26,221 nucleotides of DNA from an uncultured Bacteroides sp. (GTDB taxonomy: Bacteria; Bacteroidota; Bacteroidia; Bacteroidales; Bacteroidaceae): assembly GCA_900553815.1 (NCBI GenBank), contig USEY01000052.1, forward strand, positions 1 through 26,221, given 5' to 3'. Below are positions 7,010-16,686 of this stretch, one piece after another; the stretch's first letter is position 1, and each line of letters opens with the position of its first letter. Position numbers and translations under genes: made by a program. The notes under the pieces were generated by a model that did not search any database, was not told where the DNA came from, and saw nothing but the letters and a program-made list of their open reading frames with translations.

Positions 7010-7080
7010 CCCACCTTATTATATATTATCTCTTAAGCTTCGCTACCCGGCGAACCTAGGGCAACATATATACCGTCCGC

Positions 7081-7767
7081 TTACTTCTCTGACTTCTGCT
7101 CCGCGCCGTGATTATGCTTCAGCACCTTGGCGTCGATGAAGAACACGATTTCTTCGGCAATGTTGGTGATGTGGTCGCCCGAACGCTCCAGCTTGCGGAA
7201 TACGCTGATGAGGTCCAGACAGAAACGTGCGCTCTCGGGATGCTGGCCAATGTAGTCGGCCAGGATGCCGGCAGCGGCGGCGTTTATCTCATCCAGCAGG
7301 TTGTCCTTGGCAAACACCGAAGTGGCCAGGTCGATGCTCTCTTCCTGCAAGGCACGCTTGGCCAGTTCCAGCATGGAGAGCACCTCTCTTATCATCTCGC
7401 CCAGCCGCAGGTCGGCAATGAGCTGGCTGTCCAGCGCAGGTTCCTTGCACTGGATGGCAAAACGGGCAATGCCCTCGGCAAAGTCGCCCAAGCGTTCCAG
7501 GTTGGCATTAATCTTGAGCATGGCCAATACAAAGCGCAGGTCGATGCCCACCGGATTGTAGAGCGCAATGATGTCTTCCACATCGCTGTCGTTCTTCAGC
7601 TCGAAGGCATTCACACGGCGGTCGCGCACAGCCACCTGTTGCGCCAGTTCCTTGTCCAGCGTCAGCACGGCCTCGCCCGCACGGTCCAGTTGGTTATAGA
7701 CCAAGGTCCACATCTCGTCAATCTCTTTCTTCAGCAGAAGAAGTTCCGATTCTATAAACTTTACCAT
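7081..7767 (-). CDS. phoU: phosphate-signalling protein PhoU
   Basis: Regulator linking the PstSCAB phosphate transporter to phosphate-responsive signalling; cytoplasmic and membrane-associated in the family. The protein is all-helical with two related three-helix bundles, each with the metal-binding pattern ExxxD: NANLERLGDFAEGIARFA around residue 90 and FRKLERSGDHITNIAEEIV near 200. With the start at ATG 7767 (MVKFIESELLLLKKEIDEM) it is 228 aa, the usual length; an upstream in-frame start would add 24 residues unlike the family. No pst gene is in the window: phoU stands alone between array 1 and a 580-bp gap before glnS. Confidence 0.95.
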   Translation of the reverse strand: MVKFIESELLLLKKEIDEMWTLVYNQLDRAGEAVLTLDKELAQQVAVRDRRVNAFELKNDSDVEDIIALYNPVGIDLRFVLAMLKINANLERLGDFAEGIARFAIQCKEPALDSQLIADLRLGEMIREVLSMLELAKRALQEESIDLATSVFAKDNLLDEINAAAAGILADYIGQHPESARFCLDLISVFRKLERSGDHITNIAEEIVFFIDAKVLKHNHGAEQKSEK

Positions 7768-7869
7768 AATATATGTATTAAATAACTTAAGTTTCGTATT
7801 TGATATTACTCTGGTAGTTAAGAAGTTAAGCCGATACATGGCGAGTTGTTTGCTTCTCTATTGGCTTTT

Positions 7870-7924
7870 AACTCCTAAGCCCGTCCAAGACGGGCGATAA
7901 CTCCTTTTAACTCCTTTAATTCCT
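7870..7924. repeat. AACTCCT repeat with hairpin
   Basis: AACTCCT occurs at 7870-7876, 7899-7905 and 7909-7915, with the variant AATTCCT at 7918-7924. A perfect hairpin, GCCCGTC-CAA-GACGGGC (7879-7895), sits between the first and second. On the minus strand these read AGGAGTT. The rest of the 7768-8351 gap carries further short inverted repeats and the glnS promoters. Confidence 0.6.
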
Positions 7925-8077
7925 ACAAGTTTGGCTCCGCCGATTTTCAATTCGGTAAAACCGAAACTTGAATTAAACCAAATGCAATACCGCCGGTTTC
8001 AGCAAGGACGGGGCACCGGCCACTACCCCAACCGGGTGCAAAGTAAGCATCTGTTTATGAAAAAGAAGCGACTATCG

Positions 8078-8110
8078 TTTGAAAAATATGTTTCATTCCT
8101 ATTACATTTG
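8078..8110 (+). promoter_or_regulatory. distal glnS promoter
   Basis: TTTG (8078-8081), 21-bp spacer, TACATTTG (8103-8110). The predicted start is near 8117, giving a leader of about 235 nt. Confidence 0.55.
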
Positions 8111-8183
8111 CGTTACACGCCCGCGGCGGCATAAAAAAAACGGATAAGTGGCCCACGGATAGCGATATAAAAAAAAATAGTCG

Positions 8184-8191
8184 TACTTTTG
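8184..8191 (+). promoter_or_regulatory. proximal glnS -7 box
   Basis: TACTTTTG matches TAnnTTTG, but no TTTG is found at the right distance upstream. Transcription from here would give a leader of about 155 nt that begins with a GTTTGC/GCAAAC hairpin. Confidence 0.55.
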
Positions 8192-8289
8192 CAGTTGTTT
8201 GCACCACAGGCGCAAACCTGCAGACCTGCCGCCACAAACGTCCGGCAGAGCAAACGCCACAGACCGGTTCTCCCGCCCCCTCGTCCGGG

Positions 8290-8323
8290 AACAGCACGGA
8301 GGCCGGCAGACGCTGTTTTTTTT
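8290..8323 (+). terminator. terminator-like hairpin in the glnS leader
   Basis: AACAGC (8290-8295) pairs with GCTGTT (8312-8317), directly followed by eight T residues (8316-8323), only about 28 bp before the glnS start. The loop holds a self-complementary GCCGGC. The placement in a long leader suggests attenuation; the stem is short, so premature termination is uncertain. Confidence 0.45.
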
Positions 8324-8351
8324 ATAAACACTACTTTATTTTGAAGATATT

Positions 8352-10091
<1,740 letters not shown>

Positions 10092-10252
10092 AGAAACCTC
10101 CGCAAGCGGTTTCCACACCAACTACAAGAGGATGCGCCAAACAGACGGCAAGAAGGCATGTCCCGTTTGACACACCCTCCTTTGTTAAGAGCCCCGGTCT
10201 GCCAGAAGGCGAACCTAGAGGTTGTCTTGACACATAACCCCACACGAAGCTC

Positions 10253-11668
10253 ATGAAAAAGAACAAATTCCTATCCGATAGAGACAAAGAGACCCAAAAA
10301 CTGGCCCTGCGATACGAAGAGGCACAGCAAAAGCACGAGCCCATCTATCTGGATTCAAACGAGGTGCTGGACCTGGCCGGCTGGTATTCCACCCGCTTCA
10401 ACGACGAACAAGCCAATGAAGTGGTGAAGTACGGACTGCAACTGCACCCCGACAGCACCGAACTGCTGACGGAACTGGCCCACCAATACCTGGACCACGA
10501 CGACATGGAGGCTGCTCAACGCATAGCCGGCCTGATTTCTGAAACAGACCTGCCCGAGGCCATCATCCTACAGGCACGTCTGCTGCTCAGAGAAGGTCAG
10601 GAAGCCGAGGCCGACAAACTGTTTGCACGGCTGGACCCTTACGACTTGTCAAACATTGTGGACGTGGTAGACACTTACTTGAGCAACGATGGCAGTCTGG
10701 ATAGTGCCGAAGCATGGCTGAACCGCGGTTTTGGCCGGTATGACGACGACCCCATGTTCATCAGCCTGGCAGCCGACTTCTACTACAACGACAGTCAGCT
10801 GGACAAGGCCATCGAATACTACAACAAGGCCATCGATACCGACCCCTACAACGATCATTACTGGTGCGAACTGGCCCGCTGCTACTACGAGACCGAGCAG
10901 TATGACAAAGCCATCGAGGCCTGCGACTATGCCCTCATCAGCGATGACAGCTCGCCCGAGGCTCACCTGCTGGCAGGCCAGGCATACCTGGAACTGGACA
11001 ACAACGAAGGAGCACTGAAACACTTCGAACAGATAAAAGACCTACATCTGCTGCCCGAGTGCGTCTACCTCTTCATCAAAGGCCTGGCCCTGACCAAAGC
11101 CGAGAAGTGGGAAGAAGGCTACGAGTACTTGGAACGCAGCCTGCACGCCCAAGGGCATGACCGCTTCTCGCTCTCGTCGGTCTACGAGAACGCCGCCATC
11201 AGCCTGCACCATATAGGAAACAACGAGAAGGCCGAGCTTTACTTTGAAAAAGCTCTGGAACAAACGCCCGAAAACAGCGAACTCTACTATACCTTCGGCC
11301 GCTTCTACATGGAGATAAAGCAGACGGAGAAAGCCATAGACCGGTGGAGCAAAGCCATCAGACTGAACCCCATACCCGAAGAGATAGACAGCATAGCTAC
11401 TTACTGCCTGGAAGCCGGATTAATCATCTATGCCCGCAACGTGCTGGAAATACTGGAAGAAATCAGCCCGCAACATCCCAAACTGCACGAACGCCTGGCC
11501 GTACTCTGCCTGCTGACCGACGACGAAGAAGGCTTCAAGCAGCACAGCCAGCTCAGCCCCGCACGCGAGCATCTGGAAAAGTTGCGCAATGACATTGCAG
11601 ACTTGGATGAAGCAGGTCGGCAAATGCTCATAGACATGTTGGCCGGCGGAAAGAACAAAAAAGAATAA
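10253..11668 (+). CDS. tetratricopeptide-repeat protein
   Basis: 471 aa, no signal peptide, so cytoplasmic. It is built of TPR units from about residue 60 to 400. The clearest are MFISLAADFYYNDSQLDKAI-EYYNKAIDTDPYND, CELARCYYETEQYDKAIEAC-DYALISDDSSPEA, ENAAISLHHIGNNEKAELYF-EKALEQTPENSE and YYTFGRFYMEIKQTEKAIDR-WSKAIRLNP. TPRs form a helical scaffold for protein contacts; the partner is unknown. The acidic N-terminal repeats are more diverged. It is encoded 161 bp after glnS with no obvious own promoter. No catalytic motif is visible. Confidence 0.93.
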   Translation: MKKNKFLSDRDKETQKLALRYEEAQQKHEPIYLDSNEVLDLAGWYSTRFNDEQANEVVKYGLQLHPDSTELLTELAHQYLDHDDMEAAQRIAGLISETDLPEAIILQARLLLREGQEAEADKLFARLDPYDLSNIVDVVDTYLSNDGSLDSAEAWLNRGFGRYDDDPMFISLAADFYYNDSQLDKAIEYYNKAIDTDPYNDHYWCELARCYYETEQYDKAIEACDYALISDDSSPEAHLLAGQAYLELDNNEGALKHFEQIKDLHLLPECVYLFIKGLALTKAEKWEEGYEYLERSLHAQGHDRFSLSSVYENAAISLHHIGNNEKAELYFEKALEQTPENSELYYTFGRFYMEIKQTEKAIDRWSKAIRLNPIPEEIDSIATYCLEAGLIIYARNVLEILEEISPQHPKLHERLAVLCLLTDDEEGFKQHSQLSPAREHLEKLRNDIADLDEAGRQMLIDMLAGGKNKKE

Positions 11669-11730
11669 TCTATAATTCGTTAAGAAAAAAACATTTTATA
11701 ACTAGAAATAAATCATACTAAAACAAGAAT

Positions 11731-12390
11731 ATGGAATTTGCAGAAATACTTCAGTGGTGCCTAGAGAACCTAAATTATTGGACAATTACATTATTCATGG
11801 CAATCGAAAGCTCGTTCATACCTTTCCCCTCAGAGGTCGTAGTGCCACCGGCCGCATGGAAGTCCATGACCGACGACAGCATGAATATCTTTCTCGTTGT
11901 ACTTTTTGCCACGCTTGGCGCAGACCTTGGCGCATTAATCAATTACTACCTGGCCAAATGGCTGGGACGCCCCATCGTCTACAAGTTTGCCAACAGTCGC
12001 CTCGGCCACTTATGCCTCATCGATGAAGAAAAGGTTCGTCATGCCGAAGAATATTTCCGCAAGCACGGAGCCTCCTCTACCTTCTTCGGCCGCTTAATTC
12101 CTGCCGTTCGCCAGCTCATCAGTATTCCCGCAGGACTGGCAGGCATGAAGCTCAAGCCCTTCTTGCTTTATACCACGTTGGGCGCAGGCATCTGGAACTC
12201 CATACTGGCATTGATAGGCTACCTAATCTATCGCTACACTGACCTCAAGACCACGAACGACGTATATCTCATGGCTACCAAGTACAGCCACGAGCTGGGC
12301 TACATCATCATCGGCCTCGCCGTGCTCGTAGTGGCCGTGCTGGTCTACAAGGGCATGAAGAAGCCCGGAAAGGCGTCGAAGCAGGCCTGA
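11731..12390 (+). CDS. DedA-family membrane protein
   Basis: 219 aa, integral inner-membrane protein of the DedA/SNARE-associated superfamily, whose members are linked to membrane homeostasis and polyprenyl-phosphate or phospholipid translocation in other bacteria; the exact role here is not shown. Family marks are Glu26, PFPSE at 31-35, the PPA that follows, and the conserved FFGRLIPAVRQLISIPAGLAG region at about 117-137 with its Gly-Arg and Pro-x-x-Arg, then GAGIWN. Hydrophobic segments flank these, the last one near the C-terminus before a basic tail (KGMKKPGKASKQA). It lies 62 bp after the TPR gene and is followed by a bidirectional terminator. Confidence 0.95.
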   Translation: MEFAEILQWCLENLNYWTITLFMAIESSFIPFPSEVVVPPAAWKSMTDDSMNIFLVVLFATLGADLGALINYYLAKWLGRPIVYKFANSRLGHLCLIDEEKVRHAEEYFRKHGASSTFFGRLIPAVRQLISIPAGLAGMKLKPFLLYTTLGAGIWNSILALIGYLIYRYTDLKTTNDVYLMATKYSHELGYIIIGLAVLVVAVLVYKGMKKPGKASKQA

Positions 12391-12398
12391 GTCCCTAT

Positions 12399-12460
12399 AG
12401 CAGTAGTTAACTCCCCGGTCGGAAAGTATTAGTTCTCCGACCAGTGGCAGTCAACTCCCC
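12399..12460. repeat. decayed trace of the 22-bp repeat family
   Basis: AGCAGTAGTTAACTCCCC (12399-12416), AAGTATTAGTTCTCC (12424-12438) and GGCAGTCAACTCCCC (12446-12460) resemble the array 1 unit start AGCAGTACACTCCC. The last matches it at 12 of 14 positions. Spacings are 25 and 22 bp. GGTCGGA/TCCGACC within it can pair. Confidence 0.45.
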
Positions 12461-12462
12461 TT

Positions 12463-12532
12463 AAAAGAAAACCGCCCAAGAAAGTGCAAGCCTTGCCGTG
12501 GCCATTGCTTTCCCGAGCGGTTTTCTTCTTTT
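12463..12532. terminator. terminator between DedA and invertase genes
   Basis: GAAAACCGC (12467-12475) pairs with GCGGTTTTC (12517-12525), flanked by AAAA on the left and TTCTTTT on the right, with a long partly pairing loop. It separates the rightward DedA gene from the leftward invertase gene and works in both directions. Confidence 0.65.
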
Positions 12533-12548
12533 ACGGTCTACGGCCGGT

Positions 12549-13178
12549 TCATGCCTCACCGGCTGTCAACTCCTTCTTGCATGCGTCAGATTCGTGCAGG
12601 AAGCGGTACATCGTGGTGCGCGACACGTCCATCCGCCGAGCCAGTTCCGAGCAGGAGATTCCTTGCTGATAGTCACGAAAAATCCAGTTCTTGTTCTCGA
12701 TGAGCATATCCATCTTGGGTGTCGTCCCCTTCCTGCGCCCCAGCTTCTTGCCCTCCTGACGGCGGCGGGCCAGCGCCTCCTTGGTGCGCATCGAGATGAG
12801 GTTTCGCTCAATCTCGGCTATCAGCCCGAAGGCAAAGCCCAGCACCTTGCTGTTGATGTCGTTCTGAAACACGTAGCCCTCTTTGGTGCTGTAGAGACGC
12901 ACATTCTTGCTGATGCAAGTGTTCAGAATGGTCATGATTTCGAGCAACGTCCTACTCAAGCGGGAAATTTCGGTGACCACCAACGCGTCGCCCGGCTTCA
13001 TGCGCGACAGCAGATTGGCCAGCTTGCGGTCCTTACTGCACACGCAACCGCTCACTGTCTCGGTGTACCACCGGTCAATTTTCAACCCATGCTTGGAAGC
13101 AAAACGTTCAATCTCTTCATGTTGGTTTTCCAGATACTGCTTTTCTGTACTAACCCTTAAATAAGCTATTACTGCCAT
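12549..13178 (-). CDS. serine site-specific recombinase (Mpi-like DNA invertase)
   Basis: Resolvase/invertase-family recombinase that would cut and rejoin DNA at paired inverted sites. The N-terminal catalytic domain begins AVIAYLRVSTEKQ with the nucleophilic Ser at residue 10; further catalytic-region marks are VTEISRLSR and the YSTKEGYVF...INSKVLGFAFGLIAEIERN stretch. A helix-turn-helix follows at the C-terminus (GISCSELARRMDVSRTTMYR). The whole resembles the Bacteroides fragilis global invertase Mpi, known to flip capsule-locus promoters. ATG at 13178 is preferred; ATG at 13184 adds two residues. The gene stands alone between two terminators. I found no invertible segment by eye nearby. 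Confidence 0.92.
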   Translation of the reverse strand: MAVIAYLRVSTEKQYLENQHEEIERFASKHGLKIDRWYTETVSGCVCSKDRKLANLLSRMKPGDALVVTEISRLSRTLLEIMTILNTCISKNVRLYSTKEGYVFQNDINSKVLGFAFGLIAEIERNLISMRTKEALARRRQEGKKLGRRKGTTPKMDMLIENKNWIFRDYQQGISCSELARRMDVSRTTMYRFLHESDACKKELTAGEA

Positions 13179-13185
13179 AATCATT

Positions 13186-13201
13186 TAACTATTAGTGGTT
13201 A
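13186..13201. promoter_or_regulatory. imperfect palindrome at invertase start
   Basis: TAACTATTAGTGGTTA is an imperfect palindrome containing the perfect ACTATTAGT, one to two bases upstream of the invertase start codon. It could be an operator or a recombination half-site pair; there is no independent support. Confidence 0.3.
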
Positions 13202-13218
13202 GAAAACAGCAGTAAAGA

Positions 13219-13247
13219 AAAGAAAAACCGGGCAAAAAAGCCCGGTT
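13219..13247 (-). terminator. intrinsic terminator of the lipoprotein operon
   Basis: On the minus strand, AACCGGGC, loop TTTTTT, GCCCGGTT, then a T-rich run. A perfect 8-bp GC-rich stem placed 38 bp after the last gene of the leftward operon, insulating it from the invertase gene. Confidence 0.85.
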
Positions 13248-13284
13248 ATCCTATGAAAGTCCTACAAAAATGACGGTGAAGTGA

Positions 13285-14094
13285 TTAAAACTTGTAGCCC
13301 AAGTCAATGCCAATGCTCAGGAAACCTTCCGAATGATTCCAAGAAGTCCATCCTATCTTGCTGTTCAGGCCTATCAGATAGTGTTTCTTCAGCTCAAACC
13401 CTATGCCGCCCATGGCACCTCCGGTGAAACGCTTGCCAAAGATATTGTACGAATAGCCATCGCCATAATAATCATCGTGCATGGTTCCCCACAAACCTAT
13501 GTCGAAGTAGCCACCCAGCTGGAACTGGAAATTGGAATCCACACCTATCGGTGCCTTCCAGGCAAATAGCAGAGGAACTTCGGCATAACCAACCTCCAGC
13601 CGCTTGAAATAACTGTAATACTCATCACCACATCCCTCCATCGTGCGATAGGCCAGATAGAGCCCGGGCTGAAACGACATGATGCGCGACATGCGTATGT
13701 CAGCACCACCCCCCACATGGAAGCCGTGTCCATCTTTAATAGTAGAGAAATCCTCACCTGTGAAATAACTCATGTCATATCCCGCCTTCACATACCACTC
13801 TACCGGCTTGGCCATTATGGCCTGCTTCATCTTTATCATCACCGGAAAGCTTTCCGAATAGCTTTTCTTGCCCTTGGTCACCTCCAGCGAATCCAGAATC
13901 AGCGGCACTTCCTCCAGCACATAATTGCCGTTTTTGTCTGTCGTTGTACTGATGTTCGTACCCTTCACCGTCACTTTGGCCTTATCCATCGGATAGTAGT
14001 CCTTGTCAATGATGCGCCCCGTCAGTTTCTGTCCCTGGGCCATCAGGCCGGCGGCCATTGTCAGGCCAGCCAGCAACGTATATAACCTTTTCAT
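13285..14094 (-). CDS. outer-membrane beta-barrel protein with carboxypeptidase-regulatory domain
   Basis: 269 aa. Signal peptide (MKRLYTLLAGLTMAAGLMAQ), then a carboxypeptidase-regulatory-like Ig fold (about residues 22-90: LTGRIIDKDYYPMDKAKVTV...TTTDKNGNYVLEEVP). The C-terminal 170 residues alternate aromatic and glycine-rich strands (FHVGGGADIRMSRIM, VGYAEVPLLFAW) and end in aromatic LGYKF, typical of an outer-membrane barrel. Function unknown. It is the last gene of a leftward operon and shares architecture with its upstream neighbour, suggesting an old duplication. The spacing to that neighbour is 42 bp. Confidence 0.85.
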   Translation of the reverse strand: MKRLYTLLAGLTMAAGLMAQGQKLTGRIIDKDYYPMDKAKVTVKGTNISTTTDKNGNYVLEEVPLILDSLEVTKGKKSYSESFPVMIKMKQAIMAKPVEWYVKAGYDMSYFTGEDFSTIKDGHGFHVGGGADIRMSRIMSFQPGLYLAYRTMEGCGDEYYSYFKRLEVGYAEVPLLFAWKAPIGVDSNFQFQLGGYFDIGLWGTMHDDYYGDGYSYNIFGKRFTGGAMGGIGFELKKHYLIGLNSKIGWTSWNHSEGFLSIGIDLGYKF

Positions 14095-14136
14095 TTCTTG
14101 CTGTTCTTATTTAATGTTCATACTCCAGAATGTTGA

Positions 14137-15027
14137 TTACAGGCGATAGGACACGCCAAACGTCAGCGACCAGTTGTGCTCTCCGTCGTCAAGAGTCATG
14201 CCGTAATTATCTATCGGCAATGCCATGTTCTTGCCTGTCACACCTATCATCAGTCGCTTATACTCCACGCCCAGGCCATAGGCCACACCAAAGCTGAACG
14301 GATAGAGCAGGCTGTGATGACGTGCGTCATCATAGTAGTTTTCATACTCATGCTCTTTTTTGTAGATATTCAGCTCGGTTTCCTCACCGTCCACATTTCT
14401 TGTCACCTTGCCGCTGAAGCCCCACGAAAGGACTGGACCCAGCGACATTACCAGGTTAGTCTTGTAGGCCAACTTATAGCGCCAGCGGAAGAACAGCGGG
14501 AAATCCAGCATCATAGGATTCCACGTTTCCTTGTAAATGCCACTCTCGTACACAGAGCCACGACTGGTCAGCTGCACCATGGGACAGAAGGAACCATGCT
14601 TCGAATAGCGCATGTCTACACCGATACCCACCTCGTAACCCGGCTTAAAGCTACCACCGTTTACCGTATAGCGGCTGATATTCATACCCGCCGACACCAC
14701 AAACGAATAGTGTGTGCGTCGCTTGGGCAACTGGATAGGGGTCTCTGTTTCCCACTCAGCCGTCTCCATGCCGACCGACTCCACTACTATCTTGTAGTCG
14801 CCCATCGGCACCTCGCGCAGCAAGAACTTACCGTCAATGTCGGTCACCGTACTGATGTCGGTACCTTCTACCCTGACCAGTGCACCTACAACAGGCCTTT
14901 CCTTATAGTCGGTCACTACGCCTTTCACGTCGTGCGTGTCGTCCACTCTTTCCGTCTTCACTTCTTGTGCCGTCAGCGCAGCCATTCCAAGCCACGCCAG
15001 CAAGCACGCCATTATGATTCGTTTCAT
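14137..15027 (-). CDS. outer-membrane beta-barrel protein with carboxypeptidase-regulatory domain
   Basis: 296 aa. Signal peptide (MKRIIMACLLAWLGMAALTAQ), a short acidic linker, then a carboxypeptidase-regulatory-like domain (VKGVVTDYKERPVVGALVRV...STVTDIDGKFLLREVPMGDY, about residues 33-95). The C-terminal part looks like an outer-membrane barrel with alternating strands (YEVGIGVDMRYSKHG, LVMSLGPVLSWGFSGKV) and the terminal FGVSYRL. The domain order and the phrase GTDISTVTD versus GTNISTTTD link it to the next gene downstream. It begins 37 bp after the lipoprotein gene, in the same operon. The ligand is unknown. Confidence 0.85.
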   Translation of the reverse strand: MKRIIMACLLAWLGMAALTAQEVKTERVDDTHDVKGVVTDYKERPVVGALVRVEGTDISTVTDIDGKFLLREVPMGDYKIVVESVGMETAEWETETPIQLPKRRTHYSFVVSAGMNISRYTVNGGSFKPGYEVGIGVDMRYSKHGSFCPMVQLTSRGSVYESGIYKETWNPMMLDFPLFFRWRYKLAYKTNLVMSLGPVLSWGFSGKVTRNVDGEETELNIYKKEHEYENYYDDARHHSLLYPFSFGVAYGLGVEYKRLMIGVTGKNMALPIDNYGMTLDDGEHNWSLTFGVSYRL

Positions 15028-15064
15028 TTCTGTCTGTTATTTAATTCTTTAGTTCATAAAGCTA

Positions 15065-16618
15065 TCACTCTACTACTATCCGCAACACCGGTGAATAGCC
15101 CACACCGGCCTCGGACTGTGCAAAGGCACGCACATAGTAGATACCCGCCGCCAGCGAATGAAGCACATTCAACTGGCCTCCCGACACGACCTTACTGTCA
15201 GCCGTCAGGATAACGCTGCCGGTATCGTCCAGATTGGGCAACTGGTTGTCGGTGCTATAGCAAATACCGGCTTTCATCTCCTCGCTCTCGTTTGGGAAGT
15301 TGAAGACCGAGCAAGAGAAAGAATATCCCTGTTCACCCGTGCCTGAAGAGCCGTAACGGACAGCATCGAACAAGCCAAGTATTGGCAATCCGCTACGTTT
15401 GTAGTCATAGACGTCAGAATAAACATAGTCGGACCACGAACCGCCAAAGGACATGGCCAGCTCGTAGTACAGAGTGTCCCCCTTGACGTTATAAGCATCC
15501 AGATAAGAAGCTCCGAGGAAGAAGAAGCGCTCGTCGCCTCCCTGCTCCTCCAGCTGCTTGAAGGGGGCCAGATTGTTAGACCAGTCAGGATACTCTACAC
15601 TAGGCAATACATTGCGATTGTCGCTTGCCAGCATCTCGGCCTGCTGTCCGGCAGGAATCCCGACCTTCACCAGCCAGCCGCCTTCACGGCGCATGAACTC
15701 CAAGTCACTTTGGGTAACGCCCAAAGTCTCTACTTCATTGTAGGGCAGTTCAGATATATCAATCAGCTTGCCCACCGTATACTCGAAAGGCAGCTCCACA
15801 GCGCCCACCGTCATCTTCCATACGGCGGAGTAAGATACCCCTGCCGACGTCTCGGCAAACGCGCGCACAAAATAAGTGCCCGGCTCTGTCGGATAAGCAG
15901 ACACATTGAGATAAGAGTTGCCAGGAGTCCAGTCGTCCATTCTCACCACCTCGTCAGTAATCGTAGGCACCTCATTGGTCTGGCTGTAGCATACGCCCAC
16001 CGACTGCGCCAGCTCACTGTTAATAATGGAACCTTCGGCTCTGAAGCCCGACTGCAGATAGTCCTCGGTCAGCACCATCCATGTATGTTCAAAATAAGGT
16101 TGGTTGTTGTTGAAAGGATAAGTTTGCGACTGTGACGAGTAATAGACGTATCCCCCGTTATTCAAGCAGTTGTCTACAAATCCCGTCATGTCATCCATGT
16201 AGGTAGACTGGGTCATTCTGAATTCCATTGTCCTGACTTCAAAAGGAATGTTACTCCGTTCCAACAGGAAATATACCCGGCCATTCTCAACAGGACAAGC
16301 CACCGCGCCATGATAATAATATCCTTCTGTTGATGCGTCATCGGCATCGCGCCACTCCAAATAGCAATACGAACTCTGATCATAGGGCGTCACCTCACCC
16401 TCGACCAACATGAAAGAACGCTGGCGCAACTCTTCTGCCGGATAGCCATAGTCCTTGGTATAAGTTGCCAAATGCTCCAGCTCGTCCCACGTCAAATCCG
16501 ATCCCAGCTTAACACTGGTAATCGACATACTGATAGGAGCCGAAGCCTTGAATTCATCCACCTCGTTGCACGAAACCAGCAACAAAGTCATCCACAATAA
16601 GTTCAGTAATCGTTTCAT
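15065..16618 (-). CDS. large surface lipoprotein with two Ig/FnIII-like repeats
   Basis: 517 aa. The signal peptide ends LLLVSC followed by N, a lipobox, so it is lipid-anchored; the acidic DEF next to Cys20 region could favour surface export in Bacteroidetes. Two internal repeats are visible, at about residues 205-275 and 430-517: GVCYSQTNEVPTI...TYFVRAFAETSAGVSYS and GICYSTDNQLPNL...IYYVRAFAQSEAGVGYS, each a beta-sandwich-like module common in Bacteroides lipoproteins. The N-terminal half is unrecognised. It is the first gene of the operon, with a strong promoter and the ribosome-binding-like AGGAGAAAGAG immediately before ATG. It may bind a ligand or partner at the surface with the two barrel proteins. 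Confidence 0.85.
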   Translation of the reverse strand: MKRLLNLLWMTLLLVSCNEVDEFKASAPISMSITSVKLGSDLTWDELEHLATYTKDYGYPAEELRQRSFMLVEGEVTPYDQSSYCYLEWRDADDASTEGYYYHGAVACPVENGRVYFLLERSNIPFEVRTMEFRMTQSTYMDDMTGFVDNCLNNGGYVYYSSQSQTYPFNNNQPYFEHTWMVLTEDYLQSGFRAEGSIINSELAQSVGVCYSQTNEVPTITDEVVRMDDWTPGNSYLNVSAYPTEPGTYFVRAFAETSAGVSYSAVWKMTVGAVELPFEYTVGKLIDISELPYNEVETLGVTQSDLEFMRREGGWLVKVGIPAGQQAEMLASDNRNVLPSVEYPDWSNNLAPFKQLEEQGGDERFFFLGASYLDAYNVKGDTLYYELAMSFGGSWSDYVYSDVYDYKRSGLPILGLFDAVRYGSSGTGEQGYSFSCSVFNFPNESEEMKAGICYSTDNQLPNLDDTGSVILTADSKVVSGGQLNVLHSLAAGIYYVRAFAQSEAGVGYSPVLRIVVE

Positions 16619-16654
16619 CTCTTTCTCCTAAAATAAGTATATGATTTTTAGACA

Positions 16655-16686
16655 CAAAAGTATATCCTTTATGCTAAATATTCAAA
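16655..16686 (-). promoter_or_regulatory. promoter of the lipoprotein operon
   Basis: Minus-strand TACTTTTG (16655-16662) and TTTG (16683-16686) are 20 bp apart, a textbook Bacteroides promoter. The predicted leader is about 30 nt. CTTTCTCC plus A-rich sequence occurs on both sides (16621 and 16687) as a direct, not inverted, repeat, so the promoter does not look invertible. Confidence 0.85.

Noticed and set aside
7049..7059. GGCGAACCTAG shared with 10208-10218
   Set aside because: An 11-bp match in two intergenic regions in unrelated contexts; too short to call a repeat without a genome-wide count.
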